Shown piece after piece: positions 35,331 through 47,407 of a stretch of 64,000 bases of DNA. The notes below the pieces were generated by a model that had not been told where the DNA came from, searched no databases, and worked only from the letters and a program-made list of their open reading frames with translations. The stretch is taken from NCBI GenBank assembly GCA_001599815.1, contig BCIA01000001.1, forward strand, positions 5,026,934 through 5,090,933, given 5' to 3'. This DNA comes from Furcasterigmium furcatum. Lineage: Eukaryota; Ascomycota; Sordariomycetes; Glomerellales; Plectosphaerellaceae. The translations under genes and the position numbers were made by a program. Each line of letters begins with the position of its first letter. Within the stretch, counting starts at the first letter, position 1.

Positions 35331-38300
35331 GGCTCCTCGACCTTGTGAATGATCTTACGACTCGGACACACAAACAACTCGGGGCACTTGTCGAGAAGAA
35401 GTCTGTCTTTTGTCTTGTCGAGGACTTGACGCTGGACGGACTGCAAAGTGGCGAGCTGCTGGTATGTCGTAGATGAAGTCTCCTCCTCCTCCCGGGGGCT
35501 GTGGCGAGAGTCCTTATATGTGCAACGACCAAAGGATCAGCGTCCGGAAGCAGAGCAGCTGGCAGTCAACGATGAGGATGAAGATGCTGCTACTACTGTT
35601 GGTGATGCTTCTGGGGGAGGAGAGATATGCTGGAGGAGAGGAATGGAGGGAAGGGAAGAATTCCAAGACAGGACGGGAGCGTTGAGATGGAGGGCGAGAC
35701 AACTGGTAAAATAACCCGTCGGCCGGCGGGGTTGCGTGGGGCAATAAGACACAGACCCGTTGGAAAGAGTCAACGGGAGACCCCGGCTTGTTGCAAGCGC
35801 TTGAAGGGAACCGGGGGAGGATCTCGAGCACCGGAAGCGGGAGGAGGGAGGAGGAGGAGCGAAGAGAAGCAGTCGCACCGGAATGTGCGAGTGTCTCGCA
35901 GGCCGTGGGAACGGGCAAAACAGCGCCACCCGGGGCCAGAACCGGAGCATTCGAGGAATGTGGGGCGCCTATCTGAGCTAGAACCGGCCACCACCCCTGC
36001 AGCCATGCATCTGTCCGTAAGGTACAGGGGTCAGGGTTCGGCTCCACATCCCTGTCCGCATCGAGGCACGGGCCTTTTATGTACATAGGGGGTCTGTTGA
36101 TAGCCTAGTCCGGCGCTAGGGTCTTGGCTTCTGCTGGCTTGGAAGAGCCGCCCTGGCCGAGTCCGGCTCGAATTCAACCTCGTCCACACCTGCTGCGAGC
36201 TTGTTGTCCTCAGCAATGCTAGCACCGCTGGCTCGCGATAATCGCTCCCGACGCATGTGGCCGCTCCCATGCACCAAAAATATGTGCGAGACCCCGATGG
36301 CCGCTCCCTACCGGCGATGAAATGGAACAAGCCCCTGAGACCTGTCCTCGTCTCCCAGACTGGCGGGTTGGAACGTTGAGCACGACGACAACGGCTTCCA
36401 GGGATTCAGAGACATGCATGCACCGGCTTGGCTTCCGTTGCCGACGTATTATCCGGATGGATGGTCGCGCGAGGACACGCAGCTCGAGTCACGCTGTGGC
36501 AAGACCAACCAACTTCCAGCAGCGAAGAGAGGAAAGAGTCTTATCATCCCTGTGGGGGATGTGGTACGGCTTTGTGTCGGCGCTGCCCTCCTCTGGGCAG
36601 ATAGCGCCGACAACAACAAACTTGTAACAAGACCGGAGAAATTCAAAGTCGCGTGTCGCTGTGTAACTTGCCGTTCCAACCAGCCAGTTCATCCCGAGAC
36701 AATAAGGAAGACAGCAGAGAAGCGCGCATCAAAACACCACCGCCGTCGTCATGGCCTCGCCTTCCTGTCTCGCTTCCCTGTCTCTCGCCTGTGCTGATGC
36801 CCCTGTTCGGACTCTTCATCTTGGAGCCAGGCCTTTCCATTGGACAGCACATCCCTCTAGCGCTTGTCATGACTGGTGGCTGATTTTGATGTGGAGCTAA
36901 AACCCCGCTTCGTATCTCTGTATCCGGTTTCTCTGGTCTAATCAGTCCGTCTCGACTTGCGCTAGCAGCAGCGGAATCGTCTTCTGACAACACCAGCCGT
37001 TGGTGACCGCCCGGCTACCTCTTACTTTCGGAAATCCGCTCCCACCTTTGTTGTTAATCGGCTCACATGCGCTACTGCGACGGGTCATCCGACACGTCTG
37101 CTGATGACCTGTAGGCAGTGCTCCATCACCAGCCTCACTTGGAGGTTGGAGGGGCAAGCGATCTTGTGGACAACCCCCCCAGCGGCGGTGAGCGTGTCTC
37201 GTCAAGGAGACACAGGGCTCCAGAATCGATCAGCAAGCGGATAATCTGCGTTCCAGGTTCTTTCGCGAAACCTTGACTCGGACAAGGCCTTGCCCGTGCT
37301 ACCCCGCGCGGTGTGTCATCTGGCTTCCGCCAGGAGCCCTTGCCGACGTCGGCCGACATGCGCATGCCTGTCATTATCCATCTGCTGCTGGTTATCTCTC
37401 TCCGTTGATGTGACTGGCAGCAAACAATTGCGACCTTGAACCTTGATCACCATTGGCGGCGACCCGCCAATTTCCGTGCGACCAGCAGATCCAACCCCGC
37501 CCAAACTTGGGCTTCATATCTGTGTCGTTGCATCGCTTTTGGCGCCTGTCATACGAGCGCCACCTGCACCAAACATGCAACTCGCAACAGACGAGGGGAG
37601 ACATCCACCTTGTGCAGATCTGTGTGTTATCCTGCCACTCAGCGGCAGAAAGGCAACTGCTTATCAGTCGACGAATGGGGTCCGTGGAACGCGGAACCGG
37701 CGACGATGCCGGATGATGGGCGCATAGGTGCAGAGTGCAGCGTGCAGCCAGCGTGCGTACGCGCAGTGCAACGCGGCGTCGCAATCTCGAGCCGGCGCAG
37801 GCTGCCCGCTTCTTGACTCGACTCGACTCACCTGCTGCGGTGCGTTGCGCGGTCAGCGAAAAGAGTGTGGAGGGGCGGTTTCCGGAAAACCTCCTTAGTT
37901 GCATACACCCACCTGGCCTCCTTGCCTCCTTACCCTGCTCGGACCGAGCATCCAGCACATCAAGGTCCACCGCTCTTCCTGTGCGAAATCTGCTCACACC
38001 ATCATTCTGCCTGGTCGCCCGCTCCCACCATGATGCCTTCGACCGATTCCACACTTCCGCTGCCATATCTGCCATCCGGCCGCCCTTGGAGAGATCATTC
38101 GAATGTCGTTGAAATACAGAGACAACAAAGCCCCGCTTTCCCCGATCCCACCCCCATGCGTGCCCCTGGATCCGTCCCAACCTTGCAGGGGTTGCGCGCT
38201 AGTTCCCGTTCGGTAAACGGCGTGTGGGTGGGCGTTGAGTGGGGTGGCTCAGATCACGACATCACGACATCACGACTCCAAAACTCGTAGTCCAACCATA

Positions 38301-39012
38301 GCGCGGTGTTTGCGACACTACCGTGGTTTAAGTTTTGCGGGGAGACGGGGCGCCGTTGATGGTCACGATCTTATGCTGATCCTAGGTCAGGAATGCTGGA
38401 CTTGCCGGTTCCGATGTCGAGCCATTGTCGATGCGCCACCGTCGCCAAGTGGCTCTGAGGTCTGGACTCTCCCATGGACCGGTAGCCATATCAAGTGTCC
38501 GGATCAGCCGATTTGATATGGGTCTTGGACTATATACTCGGCATCTCAGTAACATGGGAGACAACTGCCAGACACGACTGGCCAGTCTGATGCTGCCCTG
38601 AGGGTCAGTCCTGGCTCACATCAACGCGGTATCAATGACTTGTTCTCCACGAGGGTCCACCTCAAATAGCAGATTTGAAGTCTCAATGAGTCTTTTCTAT
38701 ATGAAGATTATCTTGTGATCATCCCGGCAGGCTTTTACCTCAGCAACGACCGCACCCGGCGTGTTGTCGGCCTTCAGCTCCCTCCCATCGGGCAACACTG
38801 CACAATTCCCACTCCCCGGCCCTGGATTCTCGTCTTAATGGTAGTCTGTCATCGAACATGTAAGAGCATATGCGCATAGAAGTTGCGGTAAAGCTCGCGT
38901 CGGCATCCTTTGAGTGCCACTTCTTTTTATCTTTTTCCTGGTTTGCCTACCAAATCTAGAGCATGCTCGTGCTGGTCTATATGCATCAAAATCACTCAAG
39001 ATGATGCAGTCC
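35331..39012. other. 3.7-kb gene-free stretch
   Basis: No supported gene. Minus-strand frames of up to 262 codons (near 37392-38180) are Arg/Ser/Cys-rich and look like chance readings. An exact three-copy tandem repeat of the 8-mer ATCACGAC lies at 38253-38276. The left end holds the MFS gene promoter. I saw no tRNA, transposon ends or decayed coding relic. Confidence 0.5.
38253..38276. repeat. Tandem repeat, 3 x ATCACGAC
   Basis: Three perfect back-to-back copies of an 8-bp unit in gene-free DNA. It is probably a minor microsatellite without function, but could vary in length between strains. Confidence 0.8.
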
Positions 39013-39996
39013 TCACACAGGATAGTCCATCTTCCTATCGCCAATCACCTTCCAGAACTCCTCTACCAGCTCCTTCTGGCCGCTTGGCGCGCCGCGAACA
39101 GCGAGATACGCCCTCTCGTCGATCCTCGGCTCCCACACCCCAGGGTTGCCGCCGGCCATGATGCCGCCCGACTCAGCCAGGATGCACCAGCCAGCGCAGA
39201 CGTCCCACGCCCAGCACCCGCCCTCCCAGTATGCATCGAGCTGGCCAGCCGCGACTGCGGCGAGGTTCAGCGCGGCACTGCCCAAGCTGCGCAGCGAATG
39301 CGCCATGGCGCCGCCGACGCTCTCATCGCCCGCCAGCTTGCGGAAGACGTCGGTCTTGAGATCGTAGTTCGGGCCCGAGCGCGAGCTGCCCCACTCGATG
39401 GCGACGAGGGCCTCGCCCAGCCCCTTGAGGGCAATGGGGTTCTTCGCGAGGGGCAGCTTCAGCGCGGGGCCGGGGGAGGCGGCGCCGCCGAGGAAGGAGC
39501 CGGCGGCGTTGCGTTGCATGTAGGCGCCCTCGCCCTTGCGGGCCTGGAACAGCAGGTCCTGGAAAGGGTTATAGATGACGCCGACGACGGGGACGCGGTC
39601 GATGGAGAGGCCGAGGGAGATGCAGGCGTTGGGGAAGCCGTGGACGAAGTTCGTGGTGCCGTCGATGGGGTCGAGGATGAAGGTGGGTTCGGGGCCGACG
39701 CGGGCGCCGGGGGTGTATGTCTCCTCGCCCATGAAGGCGATGGAGGGGTAGGCGGCGCTGAGGCGGGAGGAGATGAACTTCTCGACGGCCTGGTCGGTCT
39801 CCGTGACGATGTCGACGGCTGTGAGGGGAGTGTCAGCTTGCATTGGCGAGCGTGATTCCCAGGCCTAAGGAGACGCACAGTTCAGCTTGGTGCCCTGGTC
39901 GATGTCCGAGGGATTGGCGTCCATGATCATCTTGCCCGCCTGGAAGGCGAGGTCCACGAGCTGGTCGTGGATCTCCTTGAGGTTGAGGTCCGACAT
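39013..39996 (-). CDS. Inositol monophosphatase-family phosphatase (QutG-like)
   Basis: Exons 39996-39879 and 39818-39013 (60-nt intron) encode 307 residues. All metal-binding motifs of the Mg2+-dependent, lithium-sensitive phosphatases are present: GEE at 70-72, DPIDGTTN at 89-96 and WDVCAG at 244-249. The start MSDLNLKEIHDQLVDLAFQA and the first junction (TKLN-SVDIVTETDQAVE) fit the family well. The family hydrolyses inositol monophosphates; fungal members include QutG and qa-x of quinate gene clusters. No quinate catabolic genes are visible nearby, so a general inositol phosphate role is as likely. It is soluble and cytosolic by inference. It stands head-to-head with a Zn2Cys6 gene. Confidence 0.94.
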
Positions 39997-40793
39997 GACT
40001 GCGGTGGGTAGGCGGCGAATCGAGGTTTGAGGGAGTTCAATCGGAGCTCTGAGCTACCTAGCTTCGGTCGTTGGATTTGGAGTTGGATGAGGGGCAACTG
40101 ATTGAAGATTCATGGCGGGGGAGGGGCTTCGCGGCTTAGGTTGGCGGCTGGCAACTGAGGTTGGATGAGGTCACTGGGTGTGGGTCTTCCACGCGATTAA
40201 GGACGGAATTTGAAGCCAATGGCTGCCGTTCTTGAGGCACGTTCTGTCTGCTTCTCAATTGGATTGACGTGCGACGCCTTAATATAATGGATAATTATAG
40301 TGCAAAGAAAGTCGAAGCTGGCAGGGAGTACCTATCTTTCCCACCGCGCCGTATCTTGAAGGCCAGTCCTGGCATCCATCCATGAGCGCATCAATTACCC
40401 CAGCGGTCGTCTGTTCATGCGCCTGGAAGAGGAAGCTGGGTCCACTCGCACTCGCATTCGAGAAACGCCAAGGGTCGACCTCGGATAGAAATTTCCCTGA
40501 TTGGCAGTATTGCGCGCCCGCACGAAGATGAGCCACGCTGCCCACGAATCTTGCGCTGACGGACTCAGGGGCACTCAGTCAGCGAATCACATAACATGAT
40601 GTTATTTGGGAAGATCCGCATCCATCCTCCAGGCTACAATATTCCGAAAAGTACATACATCAGTTCGGTCTTCATACATCGGTCTCTCATACATGCCCCT
40701 TTTCCAAAAGACTTTCCGAGCAGATCCGAGCGAGCATCACGGACGACCCTCTAAAGACCGCCTGAAAACGTGACACCCCGAGCCAGTCCCAGG
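39997..40793. promoter_or_regulatory. Divergent intergenic region between the phosphatase and the Zn2Cys6 factor
   Basis: This 797-bp spacer separates outward-facing start codons. Head-to-head pairing of an enzyme with a Zn2Cys6 regulator is often functional in fungi, but no CGG-type inverted repeat could be assigned with confidence. Confidence 0.4.
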
Positions 40794-41975
40794 ATGCGGA
40801 AGGGTCACAGAAAATCTCGCTTCGGCTGCAAGATATGCAGAGAAAGAAAGGTGAAGTGCGATGAGACCCGGCCCTCGTGCAACCGATGCGCCATCGCGGG
40901 CCGGCCCTGCACATATCTCCGCCCAGCCCTACCGCGAGCCCGAAGCGTGCCGACGCCCACGACATCCAGGACCCCAACAACACCCCAGACACAGGATAAC
41001 ACGTCCATCGCCTCGCCGTTAGACTTGCTGCGTTTATCCTCGGTCGATATAGCCCAGGAGTCGCAACCCGCTCTCCCTGAGTGCTACAGCCTGCTTCACA
41101 TGGAACTCCTCCACCATTTCGCACACCAACTCAGAGGAGTCGTCACGCAATGGGCGTACCCAGACATCGACCGAATACTCGGCATCGTCTACCAGGAAGC
41201 CTTTCACACGCCCTATCTCATGGACGAGATGCTGGCCGTGTCAGCGGCCCACAAGAGCACCCTCCCCGGCGAGCACTCCGCCTCCTATCGCACCGAAGCA
41301 ACCAGGCTCCAGACAAGGGCCCTGAGCAGGTTCACCCAGAGCCAGGCCACAGACACGGACGGCAACGCCGTGAAATGCTTCGCCTTCTCCTCCCTCCTCT
41401 GCCAACACGTCCTCTACGACATCTACTCCTCCGCCTCAGAGACCACGATCCTCGACCGCGTCATCCAGTGCATCGCCCTGAACCACGGCATCCGCGCCGT
41501 CTGCCACCAGTCCTGGAACTCGGTCCACCAGCTGATCTACGACAAGGACTTTGTCACCAACACCGCCATCCTGGAAGGCGTGCAGCCGGAATCCCCCACA
41601 CGAGGCGAGTGCGTCGACCTGCTCATCCGCCTCGAGCACAGCGAGGCCAGCCAGGCGACGGTCGAGGTCTGCAACGCCGCCGTCAAGATCCTGCAGTATC
41701 TCTTCGACTCGATGCACTCCTCGCACGGCAAGAGGGTCACCTTCATCCAGGAGTGGTCGATTCGGGTGTCGCAGAAGTACATCTCCCTTCTGCGAGAGCG
41801 GCGGCCGGAGGCACTGGTCGTGTTGGCGTACTACGCTGTGCTGCTGCACTATGCGAGGGATTACTGGGCGATTGGCGACTCGGGGCGGGCTCTGATACAC
41901 GCCATTTCGCGGCACCTGGGGCCGTTCTGGGAGGAATGGCTCGCGTGGCCTAACCAGGTACTGGAGCAGATGTGA
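40794..41975 (+). CDS. Zn2Cys6 fungal-type transcription factor
   Basis: A single exon of 393 residues from the ATG at 40794 (MRKGHRKSRFGCKICRERK). The six zinc ligands are Cys 12, 15, 22, 29, 32 and 39 with C-x2-C-x6-C-x6-C-x2-C-x6-C spacing, flanked by basic residues (RERKVKC). A Pro/Thr-rich linker follows (about 45-80). The rest is helical and resembles the fungal_trans_2-type regulatory region found in upc2/sterol-uptake-like and secondary-metabolism regulators (ECYSLLHMELLHHFA; MLAVSAAHKS). The end, GPFWEEWLAWPNQVLEQM, is a typical closing segment of that group. The frame is open eight codons upstream but only to a GTG. It is nuclear and DNA-binding by family. Its target may include the divergent phosphatase gene, but that is only proximity. 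Confidence 0.9.
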   Translation: MRKGHRKSRFGCKICRERKVKCDETRPSCNRCAIAGRPCTYLRPALPRARSVPTPTTSRTPTTPQTQDNTSIASPLDLLRLSSVDIAQESQPALPECYSLLHMELLHHFAHQLRGVVTQWAYPDIDRILGIVYQEAFHTPYLMDEMLAVSAAHKSTLPGEHSASYRTEATRLQTRALSRFTQSQATDTDGNAVKCFAFSSLLCQHVLYDIYSSASETTILDRVIQCIALNHGIRAVCHQSWNSVHQLIYDKDFVTNTAILEGVQPESPTRGECVDLLIRLEHSEASQATVEVCNAAVKILQYLFDSMHSSHGKRVTFIQEWSIRVSQKYISLLRERRPEALVVLAYYAVLLHYARDYWAIGDSGRALIHAISRHLGPFWEEWLAWPNQVLEQM

Positions 41976-42322
41976 GGTGTGAATGTGGTCGATCATTGAC
42001 CTGTCCGATAGTGAGATTATAAGCGTCCTAGAACAGGGAGGGGAAATGGGAATCGGATCAACGGCGCCCAATGTATATGATGGATACCTAGTTGCGCTTC
42101 AATGGATCGATGTTTCTCGAGGCGCAGCAGCATAGATGGTCCCATGAGAATTCGTATATAGCCCCCTTTTTGAGTCATGACCATGAGGTGTTCGCGAAAG
42201 GCCATCGACGCATCCGTCATACTTAGCAGCAGCAGAAAGCCTAGCTCCAGCCATGTCCCAACTCCAAAGCAAAGATCGAGGAAGAAAGAAACGCCCGTCC
42301 ACGCGCAGAATAAAGGCAACGC
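41976..42322. other. Convergent 3' intergenic spacer
   Basis: 347 bp between the stop codons of two convergent genes. It must contain both polyadenylation regions. No other feature seen. Confidence 0.5.
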
Positions 42323-43058
42323 TCATACATTCTCCCTGAACATCGACCTCCTCTCCGTCGGGCTCTCCGCCTGCGGCGCGCCCCTCTGCGCACCGGCAGC
42401 CCCCGTGTCGAGAGGCCTGGGGCTCACACCCCGCATGCTGATGTTGCTGGGGTCCGCGTCATCCTCGAAAGGGTTCCTGCCGCCCAGCTGCCGCCCCCTG
42501 TTGTCTCCCGCGGCGGCGGGGCCGGAGCCCCCAGGAAGGTTCATGTCATATGTATCGGCACCGCCATGCACACCCGCCGCGCCGGAGTAGGACGACCCTG
42601 CGCCGCCGAGCTCCTGCTCTTCGTATCCGCCGTAGGGGCCGTATGTGTCGGCTTCATGGCCGACGCGGGAGTCCCAAGCCTCATCGGGGTCGAGGGGCCC
42701 GAAGCCGCGACGGCCGGCACCACCCTGGAGGGGTTGCTCGTAGGCGCCAGCGGAGGAGCGGGAATTGCGCAAGGACTTGAACCAGCCTTTGATGCCGCCA
42801 CCACCACCTCCTCCGCCGTAGGATGAGCCGGCGAAGGGTATGTAGGACTTGAAGGATGGAGGAGGTAGCTGAGCATGAAGACGTCAGTAAATGAAGGCAT
42901 TTATCAATAGCGCGGAATGATCCGTGGACGTGAGGTGATTGTTGGAAACGTACTCCGAGTCTCCTTGCGCGCATTTGGGTGAAGACTACCCAGCCGACCA
43001 CTGCCGCGAGGGCGAGTACGACAACGGCGATAGCGATGCCGCCTGCTGTGCCGACCAT
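42323..43058 (-). CDS. Small single-pass membrane protein with Gly-rich, acidic tail
   Basis: Exons 43058-42954 and 42868-42323 encode 216 residues. The extreme N-terminus is a single hydrophobic helix (GGIAIAVVVLALAAVVGWVVF) of about 25 residues followed by a basic RARR stop-transfer segment. This suggests a signal-anchor protein with a cytosolic tail. The intron falls exactly after MRARRLG. The tail starts LPPPSFKSYIPFAGSS, then has eight Gly in a row, a basic patch (IKGWFKSLRNSRSS) and long Gly/Asp/Tyr-rich disordered sequence. It ends PTERRSMFRENV. No catalytic domain is present. Similar short proteins with a RRLGLP junction are, as far as I recall, widespread in Pezizomycotina without a known function. 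Confidence 0.75.
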
Positions 43059-45039
43059 GATCGCAGATGTTGAATTGAATCCGACTACTCCTTCTCAATG
43101 CAGAGGATTCGGAAGGCCCCCGAGAAAGGGCGACGGTTGTCGTCGGTGGTGATGCAGCGCAACTCGAGCCGTCGACGTCGTGGATTGGTTCGCGCGATCG
43201 GATCGCGGGTACTCTGATCGTGGATGGCGCTGCTGATGCTCGATTTGCAGCGACTCTGCGACGATGTAGGACTTGATGCTGTCTCGCTGGCCCTTTGTGC
43301 GCAGCTAGAGGAGATCGTGAAGCGAAGAGAGGAGGCCTGAGGTGTGGTGTGGTGAGATTGCAGAAGGTAACCCCCAAAGCTCCCGCCAGCTCCGGCGAAG
43401 CAATTGCGACTCGTTTGGCTGGTGGCATTTTGTAGGCTCACCCCGGTGACGTCTTAGCGTCTTCGGATGAGGCTTGTCTGGGTGTGTTAATATGGGGGAA
43501 TGGGGCGCTAGCATATTGATCTCGGATGAGAGCGATCCACCTTGACAACCGAAAGCAGCAAGGAAAGCGGGCAACAAATGCGGCCATCAACTTCACCTCA
43601 ACACGGACACATTCCAGTCCTGCTTCACTCACGACTTGAATCGAATACGGCTTGCCTGTCCCGGAAGCTTGGTGCTTCTCCGTCCCTTCTGTCAATAGGA
43701 ACGATGGCACTGCACTCCCTGAGGCTTTAGCTTGTGTCTGCAAATAATGCGCGCGCTTGCTATTTCAACACTGAAGGAAATACTGGTTCCTAGGGTCAAA
43801 CAAGAAGCAGAAACGGACAGACAAGGCCATTGGCGGGACATACGATGATTATACCCGCCCGGCGAGGATGACTCTGCGCTTCCGCCGTCTCTATGAGTTC
43901 GGTTATGAGTATCCATTGTAGAACCACCCTGATGCTTCTATGTCTGTCCTCCCCAGGAACCACATTGGCTCAGTGTTCGCAGTTCTAGTCTCTCAGTTCC
44001 CCAGGTCAGTCACCATGGATCCATTCGACAAATCTCCCGCATAGATACGTATCGGCATCCTTGACATGCTCTTCTGGATGTCAAACGCCTGAGTCGAGCA
44101 TCCCAGGGACTACTCAACCAAGCTATTGCTTCCAGGGCCTCCATCCTCCGTGCTTGGATCGAGTGCCACCTGTCAAACCCTGGAGATCTTCAGGATGCCA
44201 TAGCCGTTGTGCTCTTTCCGCGATTCTGATCAGAGCAGATTGTTCGGGCCTGTCTCCGGTATGAGCCTCTCTGCAAAATGCATCATTTGCGGAGCTGGAC
44301 GGACCAGGTTGTCGAGGGAGCGACTGTCAGCGCGCAGCGTAGACGGCGCTAAGACGCCTTAGAAAGGCTTGAGGGACGAACATGGCCAATGTGGGAAAGG
44401 GATACCTTGTGCTACACTCACGAGTACATTTGCTCTTTATACGGGGCCGTGTTTGCTCGCCCCTTGAATGCCAAGATCCCCTACTTCCGGCCCAGACCAG
44501 AATTCCAAGCGTCTGTGGTTGGGATCTCGGTGGTTATCATCTGAAATGCGATACACCGAGGGGCTGTGTAGCTCGTCATGGATGGTGCCACAATCAGGGA
44601 ACTTGTGACACTATGGTGCGAACGATCATCGGGGCCTCGTCGCAGAGGTGGGATGACACTCGCATCTCGCATTGACGAACCATCCAGCTCCCGGCCTAGC
44701 GACGGTCCAGCCAAGAGCGTGACACTTCACGGCAGCGACAGAAGCGCGATGTTAATCATGTATTGAAAACACGAGTATTCTAGCAGTTTAAGATTGCAAT
44801 CCCTCGAGGGAGGCTCATTAGTATCAAATCTGTGTCACAATCGGCAATGACAGTACGACGCTGATGGCGAATGCGTCTATGTGATCCCATCCGTGCCAAG
44901 GTTCTAGAAAGAATCCCCAACGCCTCGAGCCGTGTCCTGGCCCATTCCCTGCCAGTTCACCGGTGCCAGTGCCGTTCGCCGAAAAAATGTCCGCCATGAT
45001 AGTCATATCGATCCCGTATTCGTGTGCGTCGTATCCCGC
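43059..45039. other. 2-kb intergenic stretch, no gene seen
   Basis: The left part is the promoter and leader of the small membrane protein. The right part is 3' to the phosphatase. Frames of up to about 175 codons on the minus strand near 43000-43440 are Ser/Arg-rich and lie in the presumed leader. None has recognisable content. Confidence 0.45.
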
Positions 45040-46634
45040 TCATTCAAAGCAATCCTCCCAGTGCCCGCCGTTTCTTGCAAAGTCGAGGCTGTCCACGAAG
45101 GCTGACAGCTCACACCGCCCCAAATCGTCGGCGCCGCATCCCACGAGTGGCACGACCCGGTCGTTGACCAGGATGCGCACTAGCTCCTCCGCCTCCGGGT
45201 CGGGGGCGCAGCGCATCTTCTCGACGTACATCCTCGCGCCGAAGGAGATGGTCCAGCCTGCCGAGAAGCCACCCAGCTCGGTCGGCTTTTGCTTCGACGT
45301 GAGAGACAAGGGCTGTGTTGCGTTGTAGAGTCCCAGCGCAGCATATATCGTCATCATGTCGTTGTCGTGGCTGAAATCGGCGTATAGTTGCCTGTCGAGA
45401 GGGAATGTCTTCTCGTCTCCATCCAGGGTTGAGTTGGTTGTTGTGTGGTCCTGAACGGGGGACCCCGTCAGCCGGGCGATGAGCTCATTCACGTACCCTA
45501 CGCCCTGCGTGGACGCCATCGGGCTCCCGTTGTTGTAGCCGTAGTACTTGGACACGCTCTGGTAGTAGTCGTAGCTTTCCCACTCGTCGGTGGTGAAAAG
45601 GTCGCAGAAGGGAGACAGCTTCAGGTCGGGATCTGCGACGGTGTGGAAAGGACAGAGGTCCATGAAGTAGATGAGCGAGTGCTCGCTGATATTCGCCCCC
45701 GGCAGATTGCTGTTTACCCGTTCGGCGATGGGCGGCATGAACTCATGCTGCCAGGCCAGTTTCGCAACGTCGCCGTTGCGTGAGTAAGGCCCGGTCTCAA
45801 ATGCAGGGCACTGACCGTGGCTCAGGGTGTTGTTGAACCCGCTCTTCTCTGAGATTATGAGGACATTATCGACGTAACCATCGGGTGCTTCGAAGCCATC
45901 GTTGGTCTTCTCGCTGTAGAAGCCGTCTGTCCAGTTGAACCCCGACATGATGACTCGATTCTGGCCGGAGGCCCTGACGAAAGGGACCGACGACTGCGCA
46001 AGGTCCCTGTAGCGCTTGTAGAACGCGGCTCCCGAGGCCACCATTTCGCGCTGGCCGTATTCTGTCAACTGGTCCTTGCCGAGAGTGAAGTTGAGATCTC
46101 GGATGAACTCATAGCCAGGGCCATAGTCCTCCACCACGTCTTGAATGGAGCCGATCAGCTCAAGGTAGGCCTCTGACTTGCCGCTTGTGGGGTCGCGAGA
46201 CCCGTGCCTCGAGAGAACTTGCGCGAATGTGATTTCGCACTGGCCTGGAACTGCCGGATCTATCTCTGACGGCGCAGGGAAGAATGGGGAGTATTGCCCC
46301 CAGAGCTGTGAGAAATGATGCCTGTCTGGCGTAGAGCTCCGTTGCATGTACCTGGATCCGCGTTAGAGGGTGCGGCCAGGAGAGGCGAGATGTGTATCTA
46401 CCGATAAATGACGCCCGCATGAACAGCGATGAAGAGCAACACAACGGCGGCAACGGCCTGAAGCCATCGTTTGGTGGCTCTAGAGCAGGTTCGGCTCCTC
46501 GGTGGCTCTTGTTGAGACTCTGCTTCTATCGAGTCTGTTGGGTTTTGGACTGGCAATGCCCTATAGCCATACTTGGCGTTCGGGATGATGGACTGAAGCC
46601 CGTCCTTGACTTTGGAAAGGCTCGAGATGCCCAT
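45040..46634 (-). CDS. Phytase-like histidine acid phosphatase with N-terminal membrane anchor
   Basis: Exons 46634-46402 and 46351-45040 (50-nt intron) encode 514 residues. The catalytic histidine motif is SRHGSRDPT (R126-H127-G128) and the proton-donor HD is at 406-407 (ADFSHDND). Both match branch-2 histidine acid phosphatases, which release phosphate from phytate or other esters. Several paired cysteines and N-x-S/T sites (NFT, NWT, NNT, NST, NAT) indicate passage through the secretory pathway. Instead of a cleavable signal peptide, the protein has about 55 hydrophilic residues, then one hydrophobic helix (QAVAAVVLLFIAVHAGVIY, about 59-77). This predicts a type II orientation with the enzyme outside or luminal. 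The intron separates the anchor exon from the enzyme. Regulation by phosphate is plausible but no Pho4-type site was established. Confidence 0.92.
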
Positions 46635-47407
46635 CTTGGGTTATTGATCTAGGGTAAAGGCGGAAGGCAAAGAGAAGGCCATGGAGGGAGCGAGCACAGG
46701 CTGGTGCCGAGATACCCGGGGGATCTTATGGGTCAAGACGTTATAGGACTGGCCGTCTTCTCTTGTGTGTAGAGGTCAGAGGTTCCGAGGGAGGAGAATG
46801 CTCGTGCGCCAGGGATCGGGAGGGCGCCGATCACACGATGATGCACGGAAGATGTGGCGATTGTTCGATGACCGAAATAGAGGCCGGGGCCCCAGATGAT
46901 GGCCTGCGGCTGGCTGGACAGGGGAGAAGCTTATGTCGAAATAAGCTACGACTGTCGCGAAGATCAGATGAGGTTGGCGTCGAGACTCGGGTCCAGGTTG
47001 GTGAGACAACTTCGCGACCTTGGAAGTCGACGGGGCGGGTGGAGTCTGGTGCCAAATATAGCGCAGAGGCAGAAGTCTTGCTGAGTCATCAGATCTTCGG
47101 TCTGTGCACCTTGTTCCCCTGAGACTCGAACCGAGCTCCCAAGGTTGGAAAAAACATCTGAAAGAAAGAGAAAGTTGTTTCAAGGCTCACGAGATGTCAA
47201 CTTTAAACATCAACTTAAACATTGATTAACTATCGGGGATGCACGGATAGTCAAACAACACTGTCTGAGCCCTCCAGTACATTGCCCCTATTACGACTGT
47301 TCTTGGCGACCTAAGGTACAGAAGGTGATCACCAACACACAGACACACACCCAATGCTGCTTTGAGTAGGCCGTCCACCACTACCCGAACTCACACCACG
47401 GCGATTC
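46635..47407. other. Intergenic, phosphatase promoter and 3' flank of the metal ATPase
   Basis: 773 bp without a supported gene. The segment 47190-47240 is locally A/T-rich with two near copies of AACATCAACTTAAACATTGA-like sequence, and is probably part of the ATPase 3' end. A tRNA-like T-loop sequence on the minus strand near 47120 was examined and rejected. Confidence 0.45.

Noticed and set aside
37392..38180. 262-codon minus-strand frame in the gene-free stretch
   Set aside because: Cys/Arg/Ser-rich without domain features and overlapped by other open frames of similar length.
47105..47190. tRNA-like T-loop (GGTTCGAGTC on the minus strand)
   Set aside because: The T-stem pairs imperfectly and no anticodon or D arm can be folded upstream.
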